Source: Stratiolaelaps scimitus (lineage: Eukaryota > Arthropoda > Arachnida > Mesostigmata > Laelapidae). Taken from it: DNA of 64,000 nucleotides. The stretch lies in NCBI GenBank assembly GCA_019614645.1, contig JABWDB010000003.1, positions 23,831,001 through 23,895,000 on the forward strand, given 5' to 3'. Of this stretch, positions 52,201-63,445 are shown piece after piece; position 1 is the first letter of the stretch; each line of letters begins with the position of its first letter. The notes beneath the pieces are model-generated. The model did no database searches. It had not been told where the DNA came from and saw only the letters and a program-made list of their open reading frames with translations. The position numbers and the translations under genes are program-made.

Positions 52201-53080
52201 GCCGCGGTTATCCCTCCCGCCGGGAGCAGGTGCTGCGGTGCTCAAGGTGCGCGCTCCTGCATCCAGAACCTCACAGGCAGATTCGACAGGCTCCGAAGCG
52301 CCGCGTGGGCGCCCAATCGTAGTTCGCAGCTCGCGAAAGGGTCCTGCCACATTGCGGCGTTCTGGTGGCCCAAGTAAAGGAAGTGCGGCCGCTCGATTAG
52401 CTGCTAAAGCCAGTGCTGCTGCTGCTGCCGCTGCGGAGGCCGCAAAGGAAGCTGGTGATCAGCTGTCTGGCACGGAGATGCCGACATCTAGTCAGGAGTC
52501 AACTCCAACCTCAATGACGACAGCGATGACCGCACCTGGAGCGGCGATGGCCGTTGGAACAACAGCAGCAGCAGCATCGAGGGCGATACCCAATGCGACG
52601 ATAGCACGACCAGTGCTACCTGTTCCACCGCGACCTCGCATACGACCCATGGCGGCCAGGCCGTCCGGAATGAGAATGTCAATGATGTCGCCACGCCTGC
52701 TTGGACCAATGCGAACCTCGAGGTACACGCCGATGGCGCCGCGGCAATCTGGCCCTATGGCCTGCGTTGCTGCTCCGGGTGGCCCAGTCAAAGCGTTCCG
52801 GCCTGCGCCGACTACTGCACCGGCGCCTAAGGTTCCGCGACCCCCAACTGTGCGACCCTCACCACCGACTCACGGTCGCGTCTACTCAGTGCGAGCAATC
52901 GCGCCAACTTCAGGACAGAAACCTGTACGCGCCCAGGTGCCAGCAGCTCAGACAATGATTGTTCGAGCTCCGGTTGCTGGCGTTGGAATGAATCCGGTCA
53001 TGCAGCGGCCCGCCGTAACAGTTGTCGCCGGCGCGAAAAAGGAGCCCGGACCAGTCAAGGTTGAAAATGATGTAACGTGA
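45941..53080 (+). CDS. multi-zinc-finger protein: FLYWCH-like, two C2H2, FAR1-like and SWIM fingers
   Basis: Thirteen coding exons join in phase: 45941-46154, 46544-46767, 46979-47079, 47357-47554, 47897-47970, 48326-48539, 48810-49100, 49188-49383, 49703-49852, 50059-50231, 50936-51161, 51305-51502, 51845-53080, giving 3495 nt and about 1164 residues. A 5' UTR acceptor lies at 45915. Domain order is: Pro/Gln-rich N-terminus with poly-Q (about 80-125); FLYWCH-like finger (C155, C165, H184, H186); two C2H2 fingers (C274, C279, H292, H296 and C313, C316, H329, H334); a second FAR1/FLYWCH-like unit (C382, C405, H428, H431); a Cys cluster (599-609); a SWIM finger (C615, C617, C627, H629); and a disordered, Ala/Pro/Arg-rich tail (754-1164) encoded by one exon. 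FLYWCH and SWIM modules are known from Mutator-like transposases and their host-adopted derivatives. I see no transposase catalytic core. A nuclear DNA-binding role is inferred. Confidence 0.88.
46174..46223. repeat. compound (CA)n(TA)n microsatellite in intron
   Basis: CA units run directly into TA units about 20 bases after the donor of the first coding exon of the zinc-finger gene. Confidence 0.9.
47663..47840 (+). mobile_element. tRNA-derived SINE, family 1, copy 2 (intronic)
   Basis: It carries the same head (GGTGGCCTGGTGGTGCATTCG region) and body (GTACCGTGGACGTTAAATG, then the GGCT...AGCC hairpin) as copy 1. A 7-base direct repeat, TGTATGT, flanks it at 47656-47662 and 47841-47847. It lies in the intron between the fourth and fifth coding exons of the zinc-finger gene, ending about 55 bases before the next exon. 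Confidence 0.8.
49855..49881. repeat. (TA)n microsatellite next to a splice donor
   Basis: The TA run starts only a few bases after the GTTTGA donor of the exon ending at 49852. Confidence 0.9.
50437..50692 (-). mobile_element. tRNA-derived SINE, family 2, copy 1 (intronic)
   Basis: Read on the minus strand, it opens with a tRNA-like head: A-box-like GGTCTAGTGGTGGG and B-box-like GGGTTCAAATCC. A body of about 190 bases follows and is shared with the copy at 57981-58190. The head resembles a glycine-type tRNA, but that assignment is tentative. It lies in the intron between the exons ending at 50231 and starting at 50936, opposite in orientation to the host gene. Confidence 0.75.
51588..51625. 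repeat. (TAA)n(CAA)n microsatellite in intron
   Basis: ATA trinucleotide units change to ACA units. It lies in the last intron of the zinc-finger gene. Confidence 0.9.
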
Positions 53081-53247
53081 GCAACGGCACCAGCACAAGG
53101 GGCTCGACAGCGGGCCAACAAGTCAGTTGTACGTGGGAGCCTCGACGGTACGAGATTATGCAATGTACTACTACTACTATCACAACTCATACAAGATGCT
53201 ACAATTACTCTATTACTGCCAATATTACTGGCAGTGTCAATATCGAA

Positions 53248-53253
53248 ATTAAA
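53248..53253 (+). promoter_or_regulatory. possible poly(A) signal (ATTAAA) of the zinc-finger gene
   Basis: The common variant hexamer ATTAAA lies about 170 bases after the stop codon at 53078-53080. A canonical AATAAA further on (near 54480) is an alternative. Confidence 0.35.
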
Positions 53254-54880
53254 TAGTACTTTTACACATGAGTACTTTTACACGTTTCTAATTGATGTCA
53301 CGATGTCAGTGAGGAAAGCGTCAGTCATCGAAGAACGTCATATTTATCTCGATGCTCGCTAACGATAGGCCCAAGTCACACCCACGTACTTCCAACCGAA
53401 GGTTACCCAACTTACGCTGTACAATAACAATACACGAGACAATGACTCCTTTGTTGACGTAGCGAAGTCGGAGGAGAGCCTACAGCCACACACGACCTTC
53501 GCTCGAACGAAGACACTTTCGTGGTGACGACACGTGCATTGGGCAGTGGCGTTCACGAGAGCTAACTAACTTCACGATCTCTACAAGCTTATATTTAGTT
53601 GATTGCTCAACGAAGAAGACGTTTAGTCACTGTCTTCCCCCTGTAGATTCCCCTATCAATGTATGTAGATCGTTCGATAGTCAAAATGCGCATTGACGAC
53701 GTGGATCCAAAGAGAGAAAAGATTAATATATAAACGTACGCCTACTAGAAACAAATTAGTGGGCACTGCAAAAACCCAGTCGCTTTATGATTTCATTTGT
53801 GATATCGTAGCTTTTATTTCAATTAACAAAGCGTACGAACCATGTAACCTTAACTTTAGTGTATACAAAAATCAGTACGTAATGATGAAGATCAAAATAG
53901 GCGAAACAGGAGGATAGCCTGTTCGGATACTTTGTAAAGAGTAGCACATTGCGTGTCTGGGACAGGCTTGACTGATTTGTAAATGTGAAGCCTTCGGTTC
54001 CATCTGATCTCCCTGCATGTAAATATTAATCATTAACGGAGTGGAAAGTGCATTCATGCCTAAGTGATCAGGAGCTGATACCAAAGGCCGAAAACGTCCT
54101 TCGTGCTCAAGTCGGTCCTGTAAAATTCAAGTCAATTTACCTGGTGATTCACCTACATATACATATGTGTATCATCAGAACTGAACTAATCCAACAAACG
54201 TGCCCTTATCGATTCCTCGTAATCTTTAGGTTTGTATAATGAATCTGTTCATAAAAGTGACCGGTGTAATCAACACGCCATATGAAGATTGTATCATTAG
54301 ACACGAAACCGGTGGTATCTGTATCAAAATTTGGATTAATTGTCATCTATATATATATACCTATACCCATTGAAAACGTGGGGCGCGCGTAGAAAACGTG
54401 GGATAGTTAGCAACGACATCTCAACCCGGCGTCATATATATGCAAAATAAAGTCTATACAAATATCGGTTGTAGTAATACAATAAAGCACCAGTGTGTTA
54501 CCTTCTATTCATGATAGAGAATTGTAGCAAACTCTGCTAGGATGTGTTGAGTATAAGTCATATAAGGATGGCTTATAATAATCGTAATAATAATAACAAA
54601 TCCACTGCAATACCGTATATCACGAGTCATCATATTTTTCTGATACCAAATCAGCCTTTCTTGTGATTCACGTGGTCTAGTTGTATTATACATTGCAAAT
54701 CAGTTACAGCTCATCGTGTTCGCTAACCTACTACAACTGGCACATGTCGCATACGCGGACGGTGACTTCCTTTCGTCATCGCGGAAGCCGAATTCGATCA
54801 ATTAATCGGCAACATCATTCCATTTGGCAACGCCACAGCATTCGATACATAGAACGCTCATCGGCGCGTTCTTCTTCTGT
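53254..54880. other. intergenic AT-rich DNA
   Basis: No gene is supported. A canonical AATAAA lies near 54481 and short ATA repeats occur near 54580-54600. Confidence 0.45.
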
Positions 54881-54884
54881 CAAA

Positions 54885-55690
54885 ATCAATGTGCTTCTAT
54901 TAATTATTTTGCTATTGTATAGCCTTTTCCCTATGCCCCTGTTATCCTTCTTTCCCTCGTTTTCTTCCGTAGCCGTTCGGCGTTCCCCTCTCGTCTCGAC
55001 TTGTCCACCTCGAATTTCACATTATTTCCTGCTTGGATTTCTTTGATTTCGCCCTCACCCGACGAGCGGCCCTTTCCCAACGCGTCCTTTTATCCGTTCT
55101 ATTTTTGGATCAGCCTTTTCCGCGTCCAACCTCCCCCTCATCCCCTAGTCGTACCCCTAACGCTCCCCGTCATTCCCGCATTTCCCAGCGGCGCGACCCA
55201 ATTCCGTCTCTCTTTTTTTTCTCTCTCTCTCTCTCGGATTCGTTCCCCCTCTCGGTCTCTCTGTCCGACAGATCCCCTGTCCGACTTCGCTTCGGGCGCC
55301 TCTCCGCACTTACGACGACTTCGGCGCCAGCCAACATATCCCACGTCGTCCGTTCGTTCGTCGTATATCTAGCTGCAGGTCCCCTCTGTTCCTGTCTCGG
55401 AACGTTTCTTTTTCCCTTGATTCCCCGACAGACCTCTCCACGTGTCTGCGCCCCTCATGGATCTTCGGAGCATCAGCTTACCACCGGAGGCTTTGTTCCT
55501 TCGCCGCTATCCCGTTTATCCGTCGGTTGTTTTCGACAGTCGCCATCCAGCCCTGTTTCGCTGCCTTGTTTTTGGACGAAGAAAACTCCTGTCTCGTCTT
55601 CCTCCTCGTCGCACTTCAACTTCAGCGTTTTCCATTCCCTTTCTATCCACTCGCCGTTGTCTCGATCAGTCTGATTCGATTTGAGCTAAC
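54885..55690. other. strongly pyrimidine-rich block with overlapping open frames
   Basis: The plus strand is dominated by C and T over about 800 bases, including a CT dinucleotide run near 55216-55240. Because stop codons need purines, several frames stay open, the longest from 55033 to 55674. The deduced peptides are just Pro/Leu/Ser/Phe-rich low complexity. The block is followed by an AATAAA near 55853 and a long TA tract. It might be the untranslated part of a retroelement or a gene, but no family is recognised. Confidence 0.4.
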
Positions 55691-55862
55691 CAACCGCAGT
55701 GGGACTTTTCGGCACACTTAGAGCTATTTTTTTGTATAGTGTTGTGTGGACGAACTTCACCAGGAGAAGGCAGTAGAAGAGACCTGCTATTGCGGAGAGA
55801 CAGGCTTCAGTCCTATTTAAGTCGCCTCGTTTGATGGTCCGTTCCGGCCAGAATAAAGAGCG

Positions 55863-55993
<131 letters not shown>

Positions 55994-56005
55994 AGGCAGT
56001 AGAAG

Positions 56006-57980
56006 CGCACATGCCCTGATAGGACACTCCTCTGGGTGATAAGGACAACCAGGTCAGCAGCAGCTGCTTGCCGCTCTCTATCCTTAGGACCCGAATAGCC
56101 CATCCTTTCCTGTGACCCTCCAGCCTGAATATTGCTACTGTGTTAATGAGCTCCTTAGATTAGCTCAATAACTGTTGAGCAATAGTGTAATAATGGAAAT
56201 AACAATAATAGTAAGAGAGTGTAGTTCTCATATTCTCGTAAAAAATTCACAACACATAAATATTTATAGCGATGAATCGAGTAGGCAATAGGCGCTGTTT
56301 GGCTCCTTAAATCTAATAAATTCTCGTCCATTCGAATTCGATGACGATCTTATTTTATGCATCAATTCGCGAATGCTTCTGTTTGACAATAAGCTACGGC
56401 GATTAGATCTTGGGCTGCTCGCAAAACAAAAGCTTAATCGGTAAATTTATCTAACTGCTAAAGCGCGACTATTAAGTGGGCTCACTTAAATTTGATTTGC
56501 ATGTGGTACTGTGGCACATTTTCGTCTTACGAAACACTGTTGAAAGCAGTTGTACCGTGGACGTTAAACGTTGGCTGTGAGTCAGCCCGGGAAATTTACT
56601 GTAATAATGTGCTAATACGAGGCTACAATTAGACGAAAGCGTGTTACCGCATCACCTTCCCAAACTCGCATAGACTTTATGTAGACACGGGGTAGAACGA
56701 AGAAATTTAAGTCCGCTAAGTGTTTGCTTATCCCATAAGTTTGTACCGGAATTTCACCTAATTTTGATTCGATATCACCATCGAACTTAACGAACTTACG
56801 TTTCGTTTATATCGTTGCTGTACAACATTGTTCAATATTACTGATTGTATCGAAGTCCAACACTGGAGAACCCGTCGAAATAATCCATTGGTAGCACAAT
56901 GTTTGTAAATCTATAGCCGTGCCACGTGATAGCCTATGAGGATGTTCTATGGTATAGGCACCATAGTAGAATGCTGAATTTTAATGGAATTTATGCCATG
57001 AGAAGGCTACAGGAAAGGTCTACCATTTAACTCTAATTGAAGGCATTTAAAGGTTTTCGCAATATTATCAAACCGTTGTCTCTTTCGAAACCATGCCAAT
57101 TCTATAAGAGTCGAACGATCCTGTCGTTATGATTCCTCCCTGGTGTTTACGTGTACCTAGGCTCCCAAATTTTACGACAAGGGTATATAATCATGACCAT
57201 ATCCAAGGACGCGCTGATGGAGCTCTTTATTTCCACGTTATGTTCAAGTGACGGCAAGGGCAGTACCTCGATCCATCTAGCACTTGAGTTTCTGCACGCA
57301 TAAGAATCCGATGGAAGCAAACAAACAATAATCTTTCGAGTGGGGGCCTTCAAGCATAGAGAGAGAGACAGAGCATACGGTGCCCGCGAGTTCTTGCCAC
57401 TATGTGGGACCTTGCCACCTGTTCTTCGTATGCGTATTGTTTTGCATGTGTATGCTTCGTTTTTTGAACAGAGACGAGTGATCTGAAGCTGAGACTACCA
57501 GACATAGTTAATTTTTATAGTGGTCGCTTGCGGCTACGAGCATATCCATGTCCTTGTTTCATGTAGCCCGATTGTTCCCATTTGGTAAGCGCCAATGATA
57601 GTGCCGTCAAACTACGATCGAAATCGCAAAAAAAGCGTATTTGTATGCTTGTGCAAGAGGTGTCTGTGAATGCCATGCGCCTTGTAGTAAGTACAGCACA
57701 TATCACTCGGAAAATTATTCTGTAACTTTTATATCACTACTCATGCAGCACTGAATACCTATTCACGAAATTGTTTCTAACGACGAACGATGGCTGATAA
57801 CTGCGTAAGCTCAGATCTGACGTATGGAAACGTCACTGTGTAGGTTGAAGGTTGTGCAAAGGGGGAATGCAATTCCCGACCTAGGTGAATAGCATGAATA
57901 CCACTTGGGCTGGGAGGGATTAATGCTCGCATAAAAATACTGCGCTCCTAATTGTGACCATTCTATTTCAGGTTAAACGT
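56006..57980. other. non-coding stretch, with a truncated SINE inside
   Basis: No supported exons. The only recognisable element is the 3' part of a family 1 SINE at about 56510-56597. Confidence 0.45.
56510..56597 (+). mobile_element. SINE family 1, copy 3 (5'-truncated)
   Basis: Only the body is left: TTCGTCTTACGAAACACTG, then AAAGCAGTTGTACCGTGGAC and the terminal GGCTGTGAGTCAGCCCG hairpin. The tRNA-like head is missing or unrecognisable. Confidence 0.75.
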
Positions 57981-58190
57981 TCTTTGAGCTGACCCTCAGG
58001 TGTTCCTCTGTATGACAGGCCTCGTATTTGAACCTTGGAGTGTCTCTATGAGGGTGGCACCTTTGCTTCTTTCTTCAACCTTGTCGTACCTAACAAGAAT
58101 CCACTAATAAAAAGAAACATTATAAAATAAATCCAAAGATTCTCCGAAGCGTCAGGAAGGATTCGAACCCAAGCCATACCGTACGCCCAT
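57981..58190 (-). mobile_element. SINE family 2, copy 2 (head degraded)
   Basis: It shares the body of the copy at 50437-50692, including plus-strand landmarks TTTGAGCTGAC, GACAGGCCTCG, CCACTAATAAAAAGAA and GAACCCAAGCCATA. The B-box (GGGTTCGAATCC on the minus strand) is kept, but the A-box part is shortened, probably by a small deletion. Confidence 0.7.
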
Positions 58191-58436
58191 CTTTTATTAG
58201 GTTGATTCGAACGAAGCGGCTGAATTTTAAAAAGTCGCCTGTAGCAATAGCTGAGTTGTTTGCAAAAAACTAGGTACAATTGTTGGAATTTGACGTGCGT
58301 GGTCAAGTGTCATTGCGCCGATGACGACTATAATTTTGGTCGGATTTTTGTCTACAATACAAAAATAGCTTACAGCGGCTTTGGATGATTTGCACTTAGG
58401 CATTATAAGCAAAGCATATTGTGCGATTTTGGAAGG

Positions 58437-58470
58437 ATATATATATATATATATATAATATATATATATT
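58437..58470. repeat. (TA)n microsatellite
   Basis: TA run with one phase break, about 75 bases before the mariner relic. Confidence 0.9.
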
Positions 58471-58544
58471 AAATTCTGTGTATATTCAAACATGCAGTAG
58501 TTAGGAATTATTTCTAGGGATTATGGGGGGGGGTATATACATAT

Positions 58545-59562
58545 ATTGGGTTTGTCCAAAAGTTCGTGCAAATTTTGGCCTTCGTTGTTTAAAAAAAACC
58601 AACGCGATTCAGAATATTCAAACTGTTGTTGGTGTATCGCATGGAAACATCGTCAGTCAAGCCCGGCCGTGGCCTGGTGGTGCATTCGTGTGCGCCTTGC
58701 AATCGGAGGAGACGCACGTAGGTGCACGAGTTCGATCCCTACCGTTGCACATTTGCATTTCAAGGGGTTGTCTGTCTTATGACACAATGCCGAAAGCAGT
58801 TGTACCGTGGATGTTAAATGTTAGCTGTGAATCAGCCTGGAAAATTTGTTTATGAAAACATCGTCAAGCAGTTAAGTGACGCAGGATACGTAAATCGTAC
58901 CACAATTTGGGTGCCGCACCTGTTGACCGATAGCCGCCTGCGACAGCGCGTAGATGCATGCGATTTGCTCGATCGAAAAAACAAGGAGTACCCTATTTTG
59001 AAGGATATTTTTGGTTGAGGTGGAACAAAAGTGGATAGTTTACAATAGCATAAAGCGCAAGAGATCCTGGGAATTAGGGGTAATCTTCCCCAGGTTGTAA
59101 CCAAGGCCGGACTTCACCCGAAATTAGTTATACATTTGGTGGGATTGCTATGCTACGAGTTTCCTCTGAAGCAATCGCCCTAAAAACACCCAGAACTGGC
59201 AAACAAAAACGGGGTGTACCCTTCCACCGGAATAATGCCAGACATCTTTACGCACCCGTGAAAAATTGTTCGAGTTTTCCTCGAATGTTTTGCCACATCC
59301 ACCGTACAGCCCTGATCTCGCACCTTCAGATTTTCATCTTTTTTGGCCTCGCTTCAAGATTCTTCCAGTGGGAGAACATCCTAAAACTTCGGGTTATCAA
59401 TGCTTACCTTGATCAGTTTTCGGCCCAAAAACCAAAAATCTTCTGGGAGAAGAGCGTTCTTGATCGAATCTGCTCAATCGTTGGGCAAAGGCGATCGAAC
59501 AATGTGGAGAATACATTATTGGATATTTTCCTAAGCGCTCAGAAAACTTGCTTATCATTTTA
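58545..59562 (+). pseudogene. decayed mariner transposon with SINE insertion
   Basis: The left end (ATTGGGTTTGTCCAAAAGTT at about 58544) resembles the terminal repeat of mellifera-type mariners. Transposase remains include VSHGNIV before the SINE, then WVPHLLTDSRLRQRVDACDL (about 58908), QKWIVYN (near 59024), and YSPDLAPSDFHLF (59297-59345). These fall in different frames, so frameshifts are present. The first catalytic aspartate of the GDEKW motif is replaced, the second (HDNAR-like) reads RNNAR, and the N-terminal third is deleted. Mariners move by cut and paste with a D,D34D transposase, and this copy cannot encode one. No 3' terminal repeat was found. The right boundary is approximate. 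Confidence 0.85.
58656..58855 (+). mobile_element. SINE family 1, copy 4, inserted in mariner relic
   Basis: A full-length copy with head (TGGCCTGGTGGTGCATTCG), a near-perfect B box (AGTTCGATCCC) and body. A perfect 11-base target-site duplication, AAACATCGTCA, flanks it at 58645-58655 and 58856-58866. Removing the SINE and one repeat rejoins the mariner reading frame region. Confidence 0.9.
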
Positions 59563-62500
59563 GGCAAAGATTGTTTTTGACAGACCGATATATATTATCT
59601 ATATATATTTGCATGAGAAGCCTGCGAACCCTCCCGGCCATGACAATCCCTCCGACTATATTCAGTGCAGTGTCCGTGACGGTGGAGCGTGCTGGACTCA
59701 CCGATCTTCGGATAAGCAGCAGCCCGAGCAGCTCCCAGCGAAATTCGCGGGAGCTCAACGATTACCAATACAAATAGTACGATCTTTTATTACAGAGGCA
59801 CGGTTTCTGTAAATTAAATTCGTTCAACCAAATCAACATAAAGGCCAACCTCAATAATATACCCCTATCATCGTGATATCATCGTACTGAAGTCCAGGCG
59901 GCCGACGACGCGATCCGATAAAAAGTCGATAAAAAAAACCGAGAACCGAAACCAAGGGGCGGATAAGGTCGGGGTAGTGGATTAATGAGAATTAAGATAA
60001 ATTTCTGAACTGCCCACCGCAATGGCCTCATTTCAGTGCGGGCTGATCACAGGCGACTGGTGCTGCTTCGTGGTTCCTCGGCTCACTTCTGCAGGCGGGA
60101 AAGGCAGGCCGAAAGCAGAAGACGAGAAGCGCAAAAAGGACCAAGGTCATCGAGTGAGGTGGTCTTGCTGGGCGCATGCGCACACCGTTTTTCCCCGCTT
60201 TTCCGGGAGGGCCTGCTCGGGGGCCGGGGGGGGCGGGGGGTGTTCTGTATTCTGCCCGGCCATTCAGGAACCTCCGGAACGATGGGCTACTCGACGCACA
60301 CGCGAACGTCGAATGGGATAAAACCTGGCGGGCTTGGAACCCCTTTGGGGACCGCTGGCGGTGGAGTCGTTGAGTAGGTAGTTGTTCCACCATTTTGATA
60401 CAACAGACAGCACTGCGACAGCAATCGGCCTTCGCTCGTTATGCCAGATTACCCTCTTAGCTGTAGCGTACGTCCGTGCTGTATGTCGGGAGCCGGGCTG
60501 CGTTTCCATTCAGTTTTAGTGCCAAAAACGTTGTGGGGCCCGCCTCCCTTAACACAGTTTCAACGCCGTAATTAAGGGCCTGCTACAAATACCCTTTGTA
60601 GGTGGGAAGTGGAGAAACATGAAGACAATGTGGTCAAGAACATTCAGATGAATCATACCAATGTAGTAGTTATAAGCACTGCCCCGCGTGGTGGCTTTGT
60701 TGTTGTTGCTGGTGGCGCTGCCGTTGAAATTGTTATTGTACATTACACTAGTTTTGCATACAATTGTATTACCCAATGGAGCCATTCAAGAACCCCGCGA
60801 AACGCCAGCTAATTCATAGCATGTGCTGATCATCAGTTTTACGCCATGTGAACGACCAAGGCTTGTGCGATCCGGCAATATTGTAGTCAATAAGCATTGC
60901 ATTTTCATCGTCCATACAACTAAATAAACATTGAGACGAACATCGCCACTGACGAGGTTATGGCTTATACGTTTATGGCCAGCGTGTGTCAAATGGCTGC
61001 TCATGCTAATTTTTTGAAAGCGTTGACAATACGTCATTATGCCCATTGGATCCCTTGATCCGAACCTTAACTAGCTGCCAGTGGCATGTTCAAGATTTCA
61101 CATATGTGGTATCTGGTGTTATTATTATCAGGTGTCTCGTAGATACAGCATACGCGGCACGAAGCTCTGACTCCAACTTCATTACAATACAATCCACATG
61201 TCGACTTCATTAACCAAGGGGAAGAATAACACGGGTGGGATGGCCAAACGTCAGACGAATGCATTCGAATATAATCTACAACAACTTTGGTAGCGATCTC
61301 GGACGGCCGGATCGAAATGTCACGTCTCAAATCCATAGTACGTTTACTGAGCAGATATGCGCAACACTTTGGAAGTTATACGAGTTAGTTTTGTTCAATC
61401 ATGTGCTAGACGTCTCAGTGCCTTGCCTAAACAGACAGGCTACTCATTCAGTTCATGACATTCAACAACGCTATTTCGAGCAATGGAAAAGCTATCCGAC
61501 TTGCCATATTTCAGGGGGAAATGTGTTGACAAACTAACGACCTTCACTGATAAGCCTGCAAGCACAACCAGCGAGTGCCTACAGTTACATGCCCTCGTTC
61601 CAATCCCCGCGCGCGGCCAAGGAGACCTTCACAGTTTAGTCGCCCATAGCACAAAATAGTACGTCATATTGACAGCTTCCGTCCATTCCATAAATCGATA
61701 TCTGTAATGACCGACTTGGAATCCCTCACAGCCAGTAATGTATTCAACATTCGCTACGCACACGTTTGGTTATTTTTATCACGTTCCTATTCTGGAACGC
61801 GGTGGCTGCAAGTGGATGCCGTGTCGACGCTGTGGTTCCTGTTGGCTCTGAGTGTGCATATTTTACAACAGAGGCCACTCGTGTCTATCGTTTTCTCTTC
61901 ATTTAGGACTTTCGACTTTTGTGAAGTTTCTATAGGGTGGTAGTTGTGGTGGTAGTATAAATAAATAGAATTAGGTTGTTTTATTTTTCTTTAAAGTCTG
62001 AGAATGTAAACCAACACAAGGAGAGGCTTTCCTTCCAGTTTCGTGAGTGGCCAAGGTCTTCTGCACACCTGATATATATATATATATATATTACACCTTT
62101 AAATAAACATGTTAATATACATGTATATAAATTATTATACTCTTTCGAAACAATTATATTTTATATAGGGTAATCGGAAAGCCACGGCTATGGTAAACAT
62201 CAAATCGTTCTATTTTCCGGTCATCGACAATAGAGTTTAAAGTGTAATCATATTATATAATTGTAAATATGCTTTTTTTCAACAGCGTCTTCTCATACGG
62301 GTTTGCCAGCGAAACACTTCGCCATGTTTCCCGACTTTCGTTGTACAAAATATAGAGAGACGCGTCCATTTGCGCAATCTCATCCCGATTATATATAGAT
62401 GTTAGATTTAAGCGCTATTGTACGGCTCGTAATTGGACGTCCTCTGTATCTTCTTCGAACGTATATAAATAATTTGCGGATGACTTGCGTTAAATATTCG

Positions 62501-62974
62501 ATTTGCATAAGTCTGCTCCACATGGTGTACAGAAGCTTTAATAACAGTAACCCATTTCCAATGGTAATTTGTCAAAGCGTTAGGTCTTTGACAGTGACTT
62601 TGGTTCGTTTGCGTCAGTTCGCCGGGAGCTGCTAGCGAGCTTCAAATAGGGATGAGTTCAGTGTTCGCCGCATCAAGACCAGCAGATGTATCCAGCTCAA
62701 CTTTCTACTCGAAAACTAATGGGAACAAAGAGATCTCATCATTACGAAGCGCAGTGTAGAAGTGCGCACTGTCACAGTACGTCTCAAACGAGCATAATTA
62801 GAGCTATTATGGTTACTAATCGTAGGATTAGCCAATTCTGTCTTTCGATCGGCATCGAGAAATTTGAAGATCACATCCAATTGTTTTGGAGACGAGCTGG
62901 TATCTCAAGTGAGTAAAATCCATAAATAATAAATCCATAAAATCGTTATGTGCTACATGTCTTGGTGGTAATAC
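59563..62974. other. non-coding stretch, no confirmed gene
   Basis: A GC-rich patch at 60020-60380 has G-runs (60220-60240) and open frames on both strands (plus 60036-60377, minus 60028-60393) without recognisable protein features. A TA tract lies at 62071-62091. A plus-strand exon candidate at 62827-62911 (acceptor tag, donor GTGAGT) encodes a short helical peptide but has no partner. Otherwise nothing is identifiable. Confidence 0.4.
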
Positions 62975-63112
62975 CAAATCATATCGCTGCTGCTGGCGCT
63001 GATGACCGCCCACAGTGGCAGGGATTATGTTCGGAACGCGAAACTCTCTCGCATCCGTGTAGGTCATCTTGGAGATATCGTTTATAGTCGGAGCCAATAT
63101 ATTGTTTGGCAA
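62975..63112 (-). CDS. isolated exon of an unknown minus-strand gene
   Basis: On the minus strand, a pyrimidine-AG acceptor (cctag) ending just above 63112 and a GTATTA donor below 62975 bound exactly 46 codons. The peptide contains ILAPTINDISKMTYTDAREF and a Gln/Arg-rich end (HQRQQQRYDL). It has ordinary coding composition and no low-complexity run in its first half. No neighbouring exon was found within the window, so the gene may extend to the right, beyond 64000. Family not recognised. Confidence 0.4.
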
Positions 63113-63445
63113 CTAGGCTGGATGAGTTATTATTATATTATTTTGCGTATTAGCTACCATCCCTTCAAAGATTGATCTTTTTGATTTTTTATATTTCGCA
63201 ACATTCGTATTCAACCTTCGTTAGCTGCATGGATAGCCGCTTTGTCCACTCCATATTTTATGTGCTTTTGTGGCGGCCGAAAGGCGTACTGCGCCTATCT
63301 AACTCGGATTTGTTTTCTTCAATTCTAAAATACTTGGGAAATGTTGAAAATATTTAATACAGTCTATGAAAGTACCTAGATGTTCGAGTCGACTTCAGTT
63401 GTGTGGATGTTTTATGGTTTTTTTCGTTCGCAAATGTGAGCGAAA

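Noticed and set aside
55033..55674. 213-codon open frame on the plus strand
   Set aside because: It arises from C/T bias, which removes stop codons. Overlapping frames are equally open and the peptide is low complexity with no splice signals or motif.
58545..59562. Functional mariner transposase
   Set aside because: Conserved motifs fall in different frames, the first catalytic aspartate is lost and the N-terminal third is missing.
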